Assembly: GCA_045537915.1 (NCBI GenBank)
Contig: JAZSQK010000035.1
Location: 25,921 to 89,920 of the forward strand
Length of the DNA: 64,000 nucleotides
From: SFWF01 sp045537915
GTDB taxonomy: Bacteria > Bacillota > Clostridia > Oscillospirales > Acutalibacteraceae
Direction of reading: 5' to 3'
The notes under the pieces are model-generated. The model was not told the DNA's origin. It made no database searches and was given only the letters and a program-made list of their open reading frames with translations. Below are positions 52,330 through 60,728 of this stretch, in pieces. The position numbers and the translations under genes are program-made. Positions within the stretch are counted from its first letter, which is position 1; each line of letters begins with the position of its first letter.

Positions 52330-52874
52330 CTTTTCTTTAATTTCACTATTGATAAATAATAGTCTTTGTATTGTCTACTCATAACATCTGATTTTGCATA
52401 GATTTCCTGAGTGGATAATGAAAGCATTTTGGAAAATGAAATGCCCGACGCCTTTAAATAAGCCTCCCTCAGAGTCCAGATTTTAAAAAACTCCTCGTCA
52501 GATATATTGCTGTTGTCGGCTATTTTCTTTTTCAGCCTTAAGGTTGTCTTGCGTATTCGCTCTATGTCAATTCCTACAGAAGTGTCCGAACAACAGACCG
52601 CCAGCATTCCTTTAGAGTGGGATATGCTTACAAAAAGCTGCGGCATATCCTCTATAAAAAGTCTGCCGTTTTTATCTGCCGATATCTTTGACAGGATATC
52701 CTTGCCTGTGTTATCAAAAATAAGCTTTGACAAGAGTGCTCTTGCCGCAAGGCTCTCTGCCGCTTTTCTTCCCTTTTTCGATACATATTCTTGCTGAGAA
52801 AGGGATAAAAGACTCTGCGTTTTCTCTAAAGCCTCGGGCGAAAAGTCGGTTATTTTTGCAACCCTATACTGCAT
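52326..52874 (-). CDS. 4'-phosphopantetheinyl transferase, Sfp/AcpT type
   Basis: 182 residues. LFVSISHSKGMLAVCCSDTSVGIDIERIR holds the Mg-binding Asp and Glu, and FFKIWTLREAYLKASG the second conserved block (W/F-x-x-KEA-like, here REAYLK). It attaches phosphopantetheine to carrier proteins of fatty acid, polyketide or peptide synthesis. No carrier-protein synthase is near. Its start overlaps the last base of the lipoprotein stop. Confidence 0.88.
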   Translation of the reverse strand: MQYRVAKITDFSPEALEKTQSLLSLSQQEYVSKKGRKAAESLAARALLSKLIFDNTGKDILSKISADKNGRLFIEDMPQLFVSISHSKGMLAVCCSDTSVGIDIERIRKTTLRLKKKIADNSNISDEEFFKIWTLREAYLKASGISFSKMLSLSTQEIYAKSDVMSRQYKDYYLSIVKLKKR

Positions 52875-53857
52875 TATTTAAGTGTAACATTTTCGAGCAC
52901 TATCTCAAGCGCCATTTCATTTGCGGTAAACGCTTCAACAAAGGCCTCGGATATACCGAGTGTGGCGATTTCGGTACCCTCTTCCTCGCTCAAACGGTCG
53001 TATACCTCTTTTACCTTTTCCTTTGTGACCGCAACACCTGCGGCATCGAGAATATAATAGCTTACCATATAAGTATATGAGCTCTGAACCGCAAAGTTCT
53101 CATCGAGATACTCCTCAAACTGCTTTTTAGTCATGCCGTAATACTGAGCCAGAGATTCAAAGGTCATTCCGTTAGCCTTGGCAAGCCTTGTAAAATAGTT
53201 TATCTGCTCATCAACAAAAATCTTATGTTCCTTTTGAGGCAGATCCTCAATTTTTGCGTTTGCGCAGACTGTATCCCAGGCGGTATTCTCGGTAGCGTAC
53301 TCATTTGCGGCATCCTCTACCACCTTTGCAGAAGAATATCCGCAAGCCTTTGCATTCTCCTCGTTAAGCTCGGTGTGGTTTACCGTTACATAGTTTACGG
53401 TTACGGTAAAGACAACAGGCTTGCCTGCAAGTTCTGTTGCATCATAAGACGAGGGGAAAGTTAGGTTAAGGTCAACAGTGCTACCTATCTCAACACCTAT
53501 AAGCCCATCTTCAAAACCTGAAATAAAGGAATTTGAGCCGATAACAAGGTCGTAACCGCTGGCGGTTCCGCCCTCAAAGGCAACCCCGTCCTTTTTACCT
53601 ACATAATCGATATTGGCAACATCTCCCGAAGCAACCGTTCCCTCGGTCTTTTTTTCAACCAGCAGTTCTTTTATCTTTGCGTTGTAGTATTCCTTATACT
53701 CGTCCGAGAACCTGTCTACCTCGATGGCATAGCTGTCAAGCTCGACATATTTACTCATATCGTAGTTATAGTTGATTCTTCCCATATCCTTGCCGCAACC
53801 GCAAAAAAGTACCGCAACAAGTACAAGTACAACCGAAACAGATAATATTCTTTTCAT
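52874..53857 (-). CDS. Trigger-factor-like FKBP foldase lipoprotein
   Basis: 327 residues. A lipoprotein signal ends in LFCGC (Cys21). Residues about 75-155 are an FKBP-type domain (GDVANIDYVGKKDGVAFEGG, GFEDGLIGVEIGSTVDL, GKPVVFTVTVNYV), followed by a helical C-terminal half like the trigger factor chaperone arms (QINYFTRLAKANGMTFESLAQYYGM). An extracytoplasmic folding factor for exported proteins. It directly follows prfB by three bases. Confidence 0.85.
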   Translation of the reverse strand: MKRILSVSVVLVLVAVLFCGCGKDMGRINYNYDMSKYVELDSYAIEVDRFSDEYKEYYNAKIKELLVEKKTEGTVASGDVANIDYVGKKDGVAFEGGTASGYDLVIGSNSFISGFEDGLIGVEIGSTVDLNLTFPSSYDATELAGKPVVFTVTVNYVTVNHTELNEENAKACGYSSAKVVEDAANEYATENTAWDTVCANAKIEDLPQKEHKIFVDEQINYFTRLAKANGMTFESLAQYYGMTKKQFEEYLDENFAVQSSYTYMVSYYILDAAGVAVTKEKVKEVYDRLSEEEGTEIATLGISEAFVEAFTANEMALEIVLENVTLK

Positions 53858-53860
53858 TTT

Positions 53861-54985
53861 TTATTCTCCTTCAACAAGTTGATTAAGTGATGATTTTTTA
53901 AGATATGCATTTATGAAGCCGTCTAAATCTCCGTCCATAACTGCATTTATATTTCCGTTTTCAAAGCCTGTTCTGTGGTCTTTTGCAAGGGTATATGGCA
54001 TGAAAACATAGGAGCGGATCTGGGAGCCCCAGGCAATTTCTTTTTGAACGCCCTTTATATCCTCTATCCTTTCAAGATGCTCTCGCTCCTTAATTTCAAT
54101 AAGCTTGGATTTGAGCATTCTCATAGCCATTTCCCTGTTCTGATGCTGACTTCGCTCATTCTGACAGGCAACTACAATTCCGGTTGGAATATGGGTAATA
54201 CGTACAGCCGAATCGGTCTTATTGATATGCTGTCCGCCTGCGCCCGATGAACGATAGGTATCTACACGAAGGTCCTCTGAACGAATTTCTACCTCGACCG
54301 AGTCGTCTATCTCGGGCATTACGTCAAGAGAAGCAAAGGATGTGTGTCTTCTGCCCGAAGCGTCAAAGGGGGAAATTCGGACAAGCCTGTGCACCCCTGC
54401 CTCACTCTTTAAAAAGCCGTAGGCATTTTCTCCTTCAAGACGCAAAACGGCGCTTTTGAGACCCGCCTCATCTCCGTCGAGGAAGTCTACCATATCGACC
54501 TTAAAGCCGTGGCGCTCTCCCCATTTTGTATACATACGGACAAGCATTTCGTTCCAGTCCTGCGCCTCGGTTCCGCCTGCTCCCGCATGAAAGGTTATAA
54601 CGGCATTGTTTTTGTCATACTCACCGATAAGCAGGGTTGTAAGGCGCATAGCCTCAAGCTTTTCGATAAATTCATCAACCGTTGCCGACGCCTCCACGAC
54701 TACCGAGAGGTCATTATCCTCATCGCCGAGGGTTATGAGCACCTCTGCGTCATCATAAAGGGCGCACAGTCGGTCGTAAGCCTCTGTTTTAGACTTCAGC
54801 TTACTGATTTTTTGTAAAACCGCCTGTGAATTCTCAACATTGTCCCAGAAGCCGTCTGCCGCCGCCTGTGCCTCAAGCTTTGAAACCTGTTCTTTTACGG
54901 TTTCATAGCCTATAGCGCCTTTAAGCTCTGCAAGGTCATTTTTGAAGCCCTGAAGCTTTAGCATAAGCTCTTCAAATTCAAGCAT
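53861..54985 (-). CDS. prfB: Peptide chain release factor 2
   Basis: 374 residues from the ATG at 54985, GGGAG six bases upstream; the frame extends to 55030 but that part overlaps prmA. GGQ is in SSGAGGQHINK and the stop-codon recognition segment reads VRISPFDASGRRHTSFAS (SPF). The reading frame is continuous; the programmed +1 frameshift used to autoregulate RF2 in many bacteria is absent. It terminates translation at UGA and UAA. Confidence 0.95.
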   Translation of the reverse strand: MLEFEELMLKLQGFKNDLAELKGAIGYETVKEQVSKLEAQAAADGFWDNVENSQAVLQKISKLKSKTEAYDRLCALYDDAEVLITLGDEDNDLSVVVEASATVDEFIEKLEAMRLTTLLIGEYDKNNAVITFHAGAGGTEAQDWNEMLVRMYTKWGERHGFKVDMVDFLDGDEAGLKSAVLRLEGENAYGFLKSEAGVHRLVRISPFDASGRRHTSFASLDVMPEIDDSVEVEIRSEDLRVDTYRSSGAGGQHINKTDSAVRITHIPTGIVVACQNERSQHQNREMAMRMLKSKLIEIKEREHLERIEDIKGVQKEIAWGSQIRSYVFMPYTLAKDHRTGFENGNINAVMDGDLDGFINAYLKKSSLNQLVEGE

Positions 54986-54999
54986 ATTTTTCTCCCTAA

Positions 55000-55923
55000 C
55001 TATACTTTTCTGCACACAAAGGCGCACCAATTATCCTTTGTAAGCCTTTTTTCTACCCTAAAGCCGTATTTTTCAAAAGCGCAGAGTACGTCACTTTCCC
55101 TTGAGTCGATGATACCCGAAGTGATAAGCACTGCCGACGGCTCCATATAATCTTCAACATTCGAGAGCAGTCTTATTATAACATCTGCCACTATGTTAGC
55201 GCAAACGATATTATATCTTTTATCAATCTTTTCGGCAAGGTCGCCCACCACATAGGTTATCCTGTCTGCAACCCCGTTAAGCTGCGCATTTTCCTTTGCA
55301 ACCTTAACCGCCTGTGCATCTATATCGACTCCGTCAGCGAACTCAGCTCCGAGAAGAACCGCTCCGATGCTCAAAATTCCGCTTCCCGAGCCAATATCAA
55401 GTACCTTTGTTTTTTCATCAACATAGTCTTCAAGAAGGGCAAGACACAGTGAGGTTGTAGCGTGGGTTCCGGTTCCAAAGGCGGCACCGGGATCAATGCT
55501 CAGCACCTTTCGGTCGGTGTTTTTGTCATAATCCTCCCAGCTCGAACGGATAAGCAGTTTCTTTCCGACCTCGGTACATTTAAAATATTTTTTCCAACCG
55601 TCTGCCCAGTCGTTATCGCTGACCTCATGGCTTAGAAGCTCATATGCAACTCCATCTGCAGTTAGCAGTTCCGATATGTACTCGACAGTTTCAGTTGCAT
55701 TATCCTCTTCAGATATATAGATGTGAATTATACAAAAATTCTTATCCCGATCCCGAAGCTCCTGTTCTATCAGATCTATGTGGGCAATCTCCCAGGCCTG
55801 CTCCTCCAAATCAGAATAGTCTTCAACATAAATTCCGTAGGGTACAGCCATATTTGCAATTGCCGAAGCCCTTTCAAGATCCTCGGTTTTTACACTTATT
55901 TTTATTTCTGTCCAATCCATCAA
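55000..55923 (-). CDS. prmA: Ribosomal protein L11 methyltransferase
   Basis: 307 residues. The N-terminal L11-binding region (WTEIKISVKTEDLERASAIAN) precedes a class I methyltransferase domain: SIDPGAAFGTGTHATTSL, VLDIGSGSGILSIGA (motif I), VDIDAQAV and NIVADVI (motif IV NxxA/V). It trimethylates L11. Two Met codons at the start (55923, 55920). First gene of a run with prfB, the foldase and the phosphopantetheinyl transferase. Confidence 0.93.
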   Translation of the reverse strand: MMDWTEIKISVKTEDLERASAIANMAVPYGIYVEDYSDLEEQAWEIAHIDLIEQELRDRDKNFCIIHIYISEEDNATETVEYISELLTADGVAYELLSHEVSDNDWADGWKKYFKCTEVGKKLLIRSSWEDYDKNTDRKVLSIDPGAAFGTGTHATTSLCLALLEDYVDEKTKVLDIGSGSGILSIGAVLLGAEFADGVDIDAQAVKVAKENAQLNGVADRITYVVGDLAEKIDKRYNIVCANIVADVIIRLLSNVEDYMEPSAVLITSGIIDSRESDVLCAFEKYGFRVEKRLTKDNWCAFVCRKV

Positions 55924-55950
55924 TAATCCCCTATTATGTGTTATTAAGTT

Positions 55951-55979
55951 ATTATACCATAAACCGACTAAAAGATAAA
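55951..55979 (-). promoter_or_regulatory. Promoter of the prmA run
   Basis: On the minus strand TTTATC (55974-55979), 17 bases, TATAAT (55951-55956). Confidence 0.55.
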
Positions 55980-55993
55980 TATAATTTTTCGGG

Positions 55994-56031
55994 TTGATTT
56001 ATATTCGGTAATATAGTAAAATTTTACTGTA
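55994..56031 (+). promoter_or_regulatory. Promoter and palindromic operator of the P-type ATPase gene
   Basis: TTGATT (55994-55999), 17 bases, TAAAAT (56017-56022). A near-perfect 20-bp palindrome TATAGTAAAATTTTACTGTA (56012-56031, one mismatch pair; the inner AGTAAAATTTTACT is perfect) covers the -10 and start region, so a dimeric repressor, perhaps metal-responsive, probably controls the gene. Confidence 0.6.
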
Positions 56032-56057
56032 TAGTATAACATTTAGGAGTGATCGGT

Positions 56058-58673
56058 TTGATTTGGCACAGTTCCTCGGCCGAAGAAGTTATAAGAGAAC
56101 TAAACTCTGACAAAGAACAGGGGCTTTCGAGCGCCGAAGTCTTTAAAAGGTCAGAAATCTACGGCAAAAACGAGCTTTTGGATTTTGAAGAGCCTCGCTT
56201 TTTAAGGCTTTTGCTCGACCAGTTTAAAAACTATCTTAATATTGTTTTACTCATAGTCGCAGTCATATACTTTGCGGTTTCTCTTTTTACCGAGAATTCC
56301 GACTGGACCGAGGCCCTTCTTATAATTCTTATTCTTTGCGTGAACGGGCTTGTCGGAGCGGTGGTCAAATATCGCAACATCTCAAGGCTCAGCTCTCTAC
56401 GCACTTCGGTTGTTTCATATGCAACCGTTATCCGTGACGGCACCGAGCAGATAATCCCCGCCGCAAGTCTTGTTCCCGGAGATATTATGCTGCTTAACGT
56501 CGGTGACTATGTTAAAGCTGACGGCAGAATTATAGATTCGTATGTGCTTAAATGCGATGAGCTCAGTGTTACGGGCGAGACGGTGCCTGTTGAGAAAATG
56601 CCGAGCGCAATTCTCGAGAACATTACCCCTCTTGCCGACCGAACCAATATGGTCTATTCGGGAAGCTATGTCCTTAACGGAAAGGCAACAATCATAGTTA
56701 CCGAAACTGCCGCAGACACTGCAGTCGGCCGTGCAGAAAGTATTGTTAAGCAGACCCGTGTGCAAAAAACTCCTTTTGCAGTAAAACTTGAAAAGTTAAG
56801 CAAAACAGCATCAATCGTTAGCCTTTGCGCCGGAGTTCTCGTCTTCTTTATCGGCGTAATTGCCCATATCAAAGATTATAATGTTGGCTTTGAAACAACC
56901 GTTTTAGGCCATCTTCTTCTCGGCCTTGCATTAGCAGTATCTGCTATGCCTGAGGGGCTTTCTACAGTTTTAGATATTGCCGTCTCCTTCTCTGCCCAGA
57001 GGCTAAAGGCAAGAAATCTGACAATGATAAATCTACCCACCGCAGAGTCGGTTGGAGATGCATCGGTCATCTGCGCCGATAAAACGGGTATTTTTACAAG
57101 CTCTTCTATGTCGCTTGTTAAGGTGTCCGATGGCAGAAAGACCTCTACCCTTGCAACAGATAAGCTTGATGAGTCTGCCGTTACCCTGCTTCGTCTTGGT
57201 CTTATATGCAGCAACCTCGACCAGAATGAGCATTTAGAACGTCACGCCAATTCTCTTGAGGCAGCAATCGAGCGTGCCTGTGCCGAGGCTACGGGTATGG
57301 GCAAGGCCGATATTGACAGCATTTATCCCCGTCTGGCTGAGCTTCCCTTTGACTCGGTCAGAAGAATGATGACCACCGTTACAATAATAAATTCAAAGCC
57401 ATACGCTATAGTCAAAGGCGCCCCCGAGGTTGTTATTTCAAAGTGCAACGATGCAGATACCGAAAAGCTTTCCGCCCTGACCGAAGCATTTGCCGATGAG
57501 GGTCTTAAGGTAATGGCAATTGCTCTTAAAGCACTTGACTCCATACCAGCAAACCCCAACAGCGATTTGCTTGAAAATAACCTTATATTTGTGGGTCTTC
57601 TCGGCTTTGATAACCCCTGTGACCCTTTATGCGCCGAGGAAATCGCACAGTGCAAGGCAAAGGGTATAAGTGTTGTTATGATGACAGGCGACCATATAAA
57701 AACCGCCGTATCTGCCGCACTTGAGCTTGGAATAATAAACGATGAATCACAAGCCATAAGCCACGATGAGCTTGAAAAGCTTTCGGACGAGGAGCTTTCC
57801 CAGCAGATTTCAAACTATTTTGTTTTTGCAAGAATTACTCCCGAGGACAAGCTTCGTCTTGTTAAAGCTTTTAGAAACAGCAACCAAAAGGTTCTTATTA
57901 CCTGCGACAGTGTTAATGATGTCCCCGCCCTTATTGAAGCCGATTACGGTTGCGCTCTTGGGCTTACGGGCTCTGATTCGGTAAAGGCTTCTGCAGACTT
58001 TATCGTTGATGACAACAGATTCTCAACCCTTACCCTTGTTTTAAAGGAAAGCAACCGCATTTTTGACAGCGTTTTAAGGAGTATAAAGTATCTTCTCTCC
58101 TGTAATGCCGCAGAAATTTTAACCGTAATTTTAGGTCTTATTATATTCGGGGACTCTCCCCTTGCGGCAGTCTCTCTGCTCTGGATAAACTTCATTACCG
58201 ATTCTCTGCCTGCATTGGCCTTTTCATCCGAGGTATCGACCGAAACACTGAGCCTCCGCAAACACGAAAACAAATCACTTTTCGGTAAATATTCTCTGCT
58301 TGGAATGGCTATTCCCTCGGCTCTGATTGCTCTGCTTACCCTTATCGCCTACGGCATAGGCCTTACCGTATCATCCTCAATGGCTGCTACTCTTGCCTTT
58401 GCAGTACTCGGTATATGTCAGACCGTTCAGGCATTTACACTCAGCCATACCTACACCGTTTTTGTTAAATCAACCCTTAAAAATCTCGTAATGCCGATAG
58501 CCTGCGGTATTTCATTGCTTATAATTCTTATTCTTATTGCTACCCCCGTCGGCTCTCTGCTTTCATTTACTATTCCAAACTGGATTGGTTGGCTTGTTAT
58601 TCTGCTTTCGGCAGCAATAACTCTGGCAGCGGGAGAGGGTATAAAATTCGCCCGAAAACGAATTAACAAATAA
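56058..58673 (+). CDS. P2-type cation ATPase with altered catalytic motifs
   Basis: 871 residues from a TTG at 56058, AGGAG eight bases upstream; a GTG at 56049 lies inside this site. Layout of type II P-ATPases: N-terminal cation_ATPase_N region, SVTGETVPVEK (actuator TGE), ten or so membrane helices, DKTGIFT (phosphorylation Asp, about residue 340), KGAPE, MMTGDHIKTA and TCDSVNDVPAL near 614. Unusual: DKTGTLT reads DKTGIFT, TGDGVND reads TCDSVND, and the membrane Ca-site PEGLP reads PEGLS. The Asp residues remain, so it may still work with another ion or poorly. Operator upstream suggests regulation by the ion. Confidence 0.88.
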   Translation: MIWHSSSAEEVIRELNSDKEQGLSSAEVFKRSEIYGKNELLDFEEPRFLRLLLDQFKNYLNIVLLIVAVIYFAVSLFTENSDWTEALLIILILCVNGLVGAVVKYRNISRLSSLRTSVVSYATVIRDGTEQIIPAASLVPGDIMLLNVGDYVKADGRIIDSYVLKCDELSVTGETVPVEKMPSAILENITPLADRTNMVYSGSYVLNGKATIIVTETAADTAVGRAESIVKQTRVQKTPFAVKLEKLSKTASIVSLCAGVLVFFIGVIAHIKDYNVGFETTVLGHLLLGLALAVSAMPEGLSTVLDIAVSFSAQRLKARNLTMINLPTAESVGDASVICADKTGIFTSSSMSLVKVSDGRKTSTLATDKLDESAVTLLRLGLICSNLDQNEHLERHANSLEAAIERACAEATGMGKADIDSIYPRLAELPFDSVRRMMTTVTIINSKPYAIVKGAPEVVISKCNDADTEKLSALTEAFADEGLKVMAIALKALDSIPANPNSDLLENNLIFVGLLGFDNPCDPLCAEEIAQCKAKGISVVMMTGDHIKTAVSAALELGIINDESQAISHDELEKLSDEELSQQISNYFVFARITPEDKLRLVKAFRNSNQKVLITCDSVNDVPALIEADYGCALGLTGSDSVKASADFIVDDNRFSTLTLVLKESNRIFDSVLRSIKYLLSCNAAEILTVILGLIIFGDSPLAAVSLLWINFITDSLPALAFSSEVSTETLSLRKHENKSLFGKYSLLGMAIPSALIALLTLIAYGIGLTVSSSMAATLAFAVLGICQTVQAFTLSHTYTVFVKSTLKNLVMPIACGISLLIILILIATPVGSLLSFTIPNWIGWLVILLSAAITLAAGEGIKFARKRINK

Positions 58674-58680
58674 ATTACAC

Positions 58681-58709
58681 AAAAAAGCAGCCGAGATGGC
58701 TGCTTTTTT
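58681..58709. terminator. Bidirectional terminator between the ATPase gene and radA
   Basis: AAAAAAGCAGCC / GGCTGCTTTTTT with a five-base loop; overlaps the radA stop. Confidence 0.85.
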
Positions 58710-60072
58710 ATCTAATTTCTTTTAGCGCTTGGGACAGTGTACGGACAAAGGTAAGTCCTATTGAGTCCTTGAATCCGTCAAGCTGCTTTTGACAGGCCTT
58801 CGGGACTATACACCGCTTAAAGCCCAGTCTACTCGCCTCTTTTACCCTCTCGGTTATTTTGGGTACCGAGCGTATTTCTCCCGACAGTCCTACCTCGCCG
58901 AAAATTACAGTATCCTCAGGGATTGCCGTATCCCTTACTCCCGAAACAAGCGCCATAGCAACCGCAAGGTCTACGGCGGTTTCATCAAGTCTTAAGCCTC
59001 CGACGATATTCAAATATGCATCAAGGTTTGAGAAAAACAATCCCTCTCTCTTTTCAAGCACCGCCAGTATCAGACTGAATCGGTTGTAATCGAAGCCTGT
59101 GGTCATTCTCCTCGGATTACCGAAGCCACTTGCGGTCACAAGCGCCTGAACCTCTGCAAGAATCGGACGGGTGCCCTCCATGACACAGGTTATTGCCGAG
59201 CCTGAAACCCCGCTTATTCTGCCCGAAAGGAGCATAGCCGACGGATTTTCGACCTCACAAAGTCCCTTATCGGTCATTTCAAAAACGCCTATCTCGTTTG
59301 TTGAGCCGTAACGGTTTTTGACCGCCCTTAAAATTCTGTAGGACTGGTTACGCTCTCCCTCAAAGTATAAAACAGTGTCAACTATATGCTCTAAAACCTT
59401 TGGTCCTGCTATATCTCCGCCCTTGTTAACATGTCCGACAATGATAATCGGTATATCAAGGCTCTTGCCCGTATTAAGAAGCATGTTTGAGGACTCACGC
59501 ACCTGAACAATACTTCCCGCAGAGGATGAAAGCTCGGCTATCCTCATAGTCTGTATTGAGTCTATCATAACAAGGTCGGGTTTTTCGGTCTTTATGTATT
59601 CGCATATTGCCTGTGTATCGGTGTTTGCCATTATAAAAAGGTTTTCCCTGCCGACTGACAGGCGGTTTGCACGAAGCTTAAGCTGAACTGCCGATTCCTC
59701 TCCCGAAACATAGAGAATTTTTAAATCATCCTTGATGGTTTTGCACATCTGTAAAAGTATGGTGGATTTTCCAATTCCCGGGTCTCCGCTTATGAGAGCG
59801 ACCGAGCCCTTTACTATTCCTCCGCCCAATACCCTGTCAAGCTCGGCTATTCCTGTTTTATATCTGTGTTCATTTTCAAAGGAAATCTCCTTTACGGGAA
59901 CCGCCTTAACAGGTGCTAAACCCGAAGTATAAGAGGTCTCGGTCTTTGCTGTGGAAACCACTTCCTCAATGAGTGAGTTCCACTCGCCGCACTGACCGCA
60001 TTTTCCGCTCCATTTTGGGCTCTGATATCCGCACTGCTGACAGACAAAAACGGTTTTTAATTTTGAAGCCAT
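58708..60072 (-). CDS. radA: DNA repair protein RadA
   Basis: 454 residues. N-terminal zinc finger CQQCGYQSPKWSGKCGQC (residues about 10-27), Walker A GDPGIGKST, the RadA-specific KNRYGSTNEIGVFEM, and a C-terminal Lon-protease-like domain (GLRLDETAVDLAVAMALVSG). RadA is a branch-migration helicase in recombination. It precedes the truncated cwlD in the same direction, 20 bp after it. Confidence 0.95.
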   Translation of the reverse strand: MASKLKTVFVCQQCGYQSPKWSGKCGQCGEWNSLIEEVVSTAKTETSYTSGLAPVKAVPVKEISFENEHRYKTGIAELDRVLGGGIVKGSVALISGDPGIGKSTILLQMCKTIKDDLKILYVSGEESAVQLKLRANRLSVGRENLFIMANTDTQAICEYIKTEKPDLVMIDSIQTMRIAELSSSAGSIVQVRESSNMLLNTGKSLDIPIIIVGHVNKGGDIAGPKVLEHIVDTVLYFEGERNQSYRILRAVKNRYGSTNEIGVFEMTDKGLCEVENPSAMLLSGRISGVSGSAITCVMEGTRPILAEVQALVTASGFGNPRRMTTGFDYNRFSLILAVLEKREGLFFSNLDAYLNIVGGLRLDETAVDLAVAMALVSGVRDTAIPEDTVIFGEVGLSGEIRSVPKITERVKEASRLGFKRCIVPKACQKQLDGFKDSIGLTFVRTLSQALKEIR

Positions 60073-60092
60073 ACTTTTCTTACTCCTGTATT

Positions 60093-60659
60093 TTAAATAG
60101 TTCGTCTATATTCCTCTAATCCGCAAAACACCGAAAAGGCCATTTTTTTCTGATAAACTTCGTTTTTTAAAAGCTCCAATTCCCTTTTGTTACTCAAAAA
60201 ACCGCACTCGACAATGACGGCAGGAATTTTTGCGTTGTATAACAAATATGTACTCTTGGTAGCTGCCTTTATTGCCCTCTTGTTCTCGGGTTGGAGGAGG
60301 TTTTTGACGGTGTTTTGCACCGACGAGCCTAACAGCATTGAGTCGGGGTGATTTTTCGAATAAAATACCTGTGCACCGTTTGCCGCCGAGGTTGTAAACT
60401 TGTTTAGATGTATACTCACAAAAATAGCCTCGGGATTTTCGTTTATTATCTTAAGCCGCTCATTCATATCACTCTTTTTTCTGACCGCTATAGATGCCGT
60501 AGGGTCATTCTCGGTGCCTGTATCCTCGGTTCTGGTCATAATGACCTCATACCCGTGAAACTTTAGCAGCTCTGCAAGTTCTAATGCTATACTTAAATTT
60601 ATATCTTTTTCGGGAGTTCCGTCATCGGCAACCGCCCCTCCGTCAAACCCGCCGTGGGC
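60093..60659 (-). pseudogene. cwlD: 3' part of cwlD (spore N-acetylmuramoyl-L-alanine amidase), cut by an integrated element
   Basis: From the junction the frame reads AHGGFDGGAVADDGTPEKD, then GYEVIMTRTEDTG, FVSIHLNKF, NGAQVFYSKNHPDS, PAVIVECGFLSN to TAA at 60093: an Amidase_3 domain with first zinc His, Glu (PEKD), His (SIHLN) and catalytic Glu (VECGF), matching CwlD, which makes the muramic-lactam precursor in spore cortex. The N-terminal membrane anchor and the residues before the first His (normally D-x-G-H) are missing; instead an unrelated sequence with a TAA at 60684-60686 precedes. The remaining frame has no mutation, so the break is recent or reversible. Spans the zinc site but cannot be made as is. 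Confidence 0.85.
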
Positions 60660-60690
60660 TGAGTTAGCTAATACTATACTTTTTTAGTAA
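60640..60690. other. Attachment-site junction (attL or attR) of a serine-recombinase element
   Basis: cwlD homology stops at about 60654-60660 (GCCCACGGCGG on the minus strand). The frame just upstream, SIVLANSAHGG, no longer matches the D-x-GHGG of amidases, and a stop follows at 60684. The recombinase gene ends 69 bp away. Large serine recombinases are normally encoded at the element end next to the attachment site. The other junction must lie beyond 64,000. Confidence 0.65.
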
Positions 60691-60728
60691 TTCTGTATAT
60701 TTTGTCGTTTTTTTACTGTGGAAAACGC

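Noticed and set aside
53861..55030. Programmed frameshift in prfB
   Set aside because: The frame is continuous from the start; no internal UGA or slip site found.
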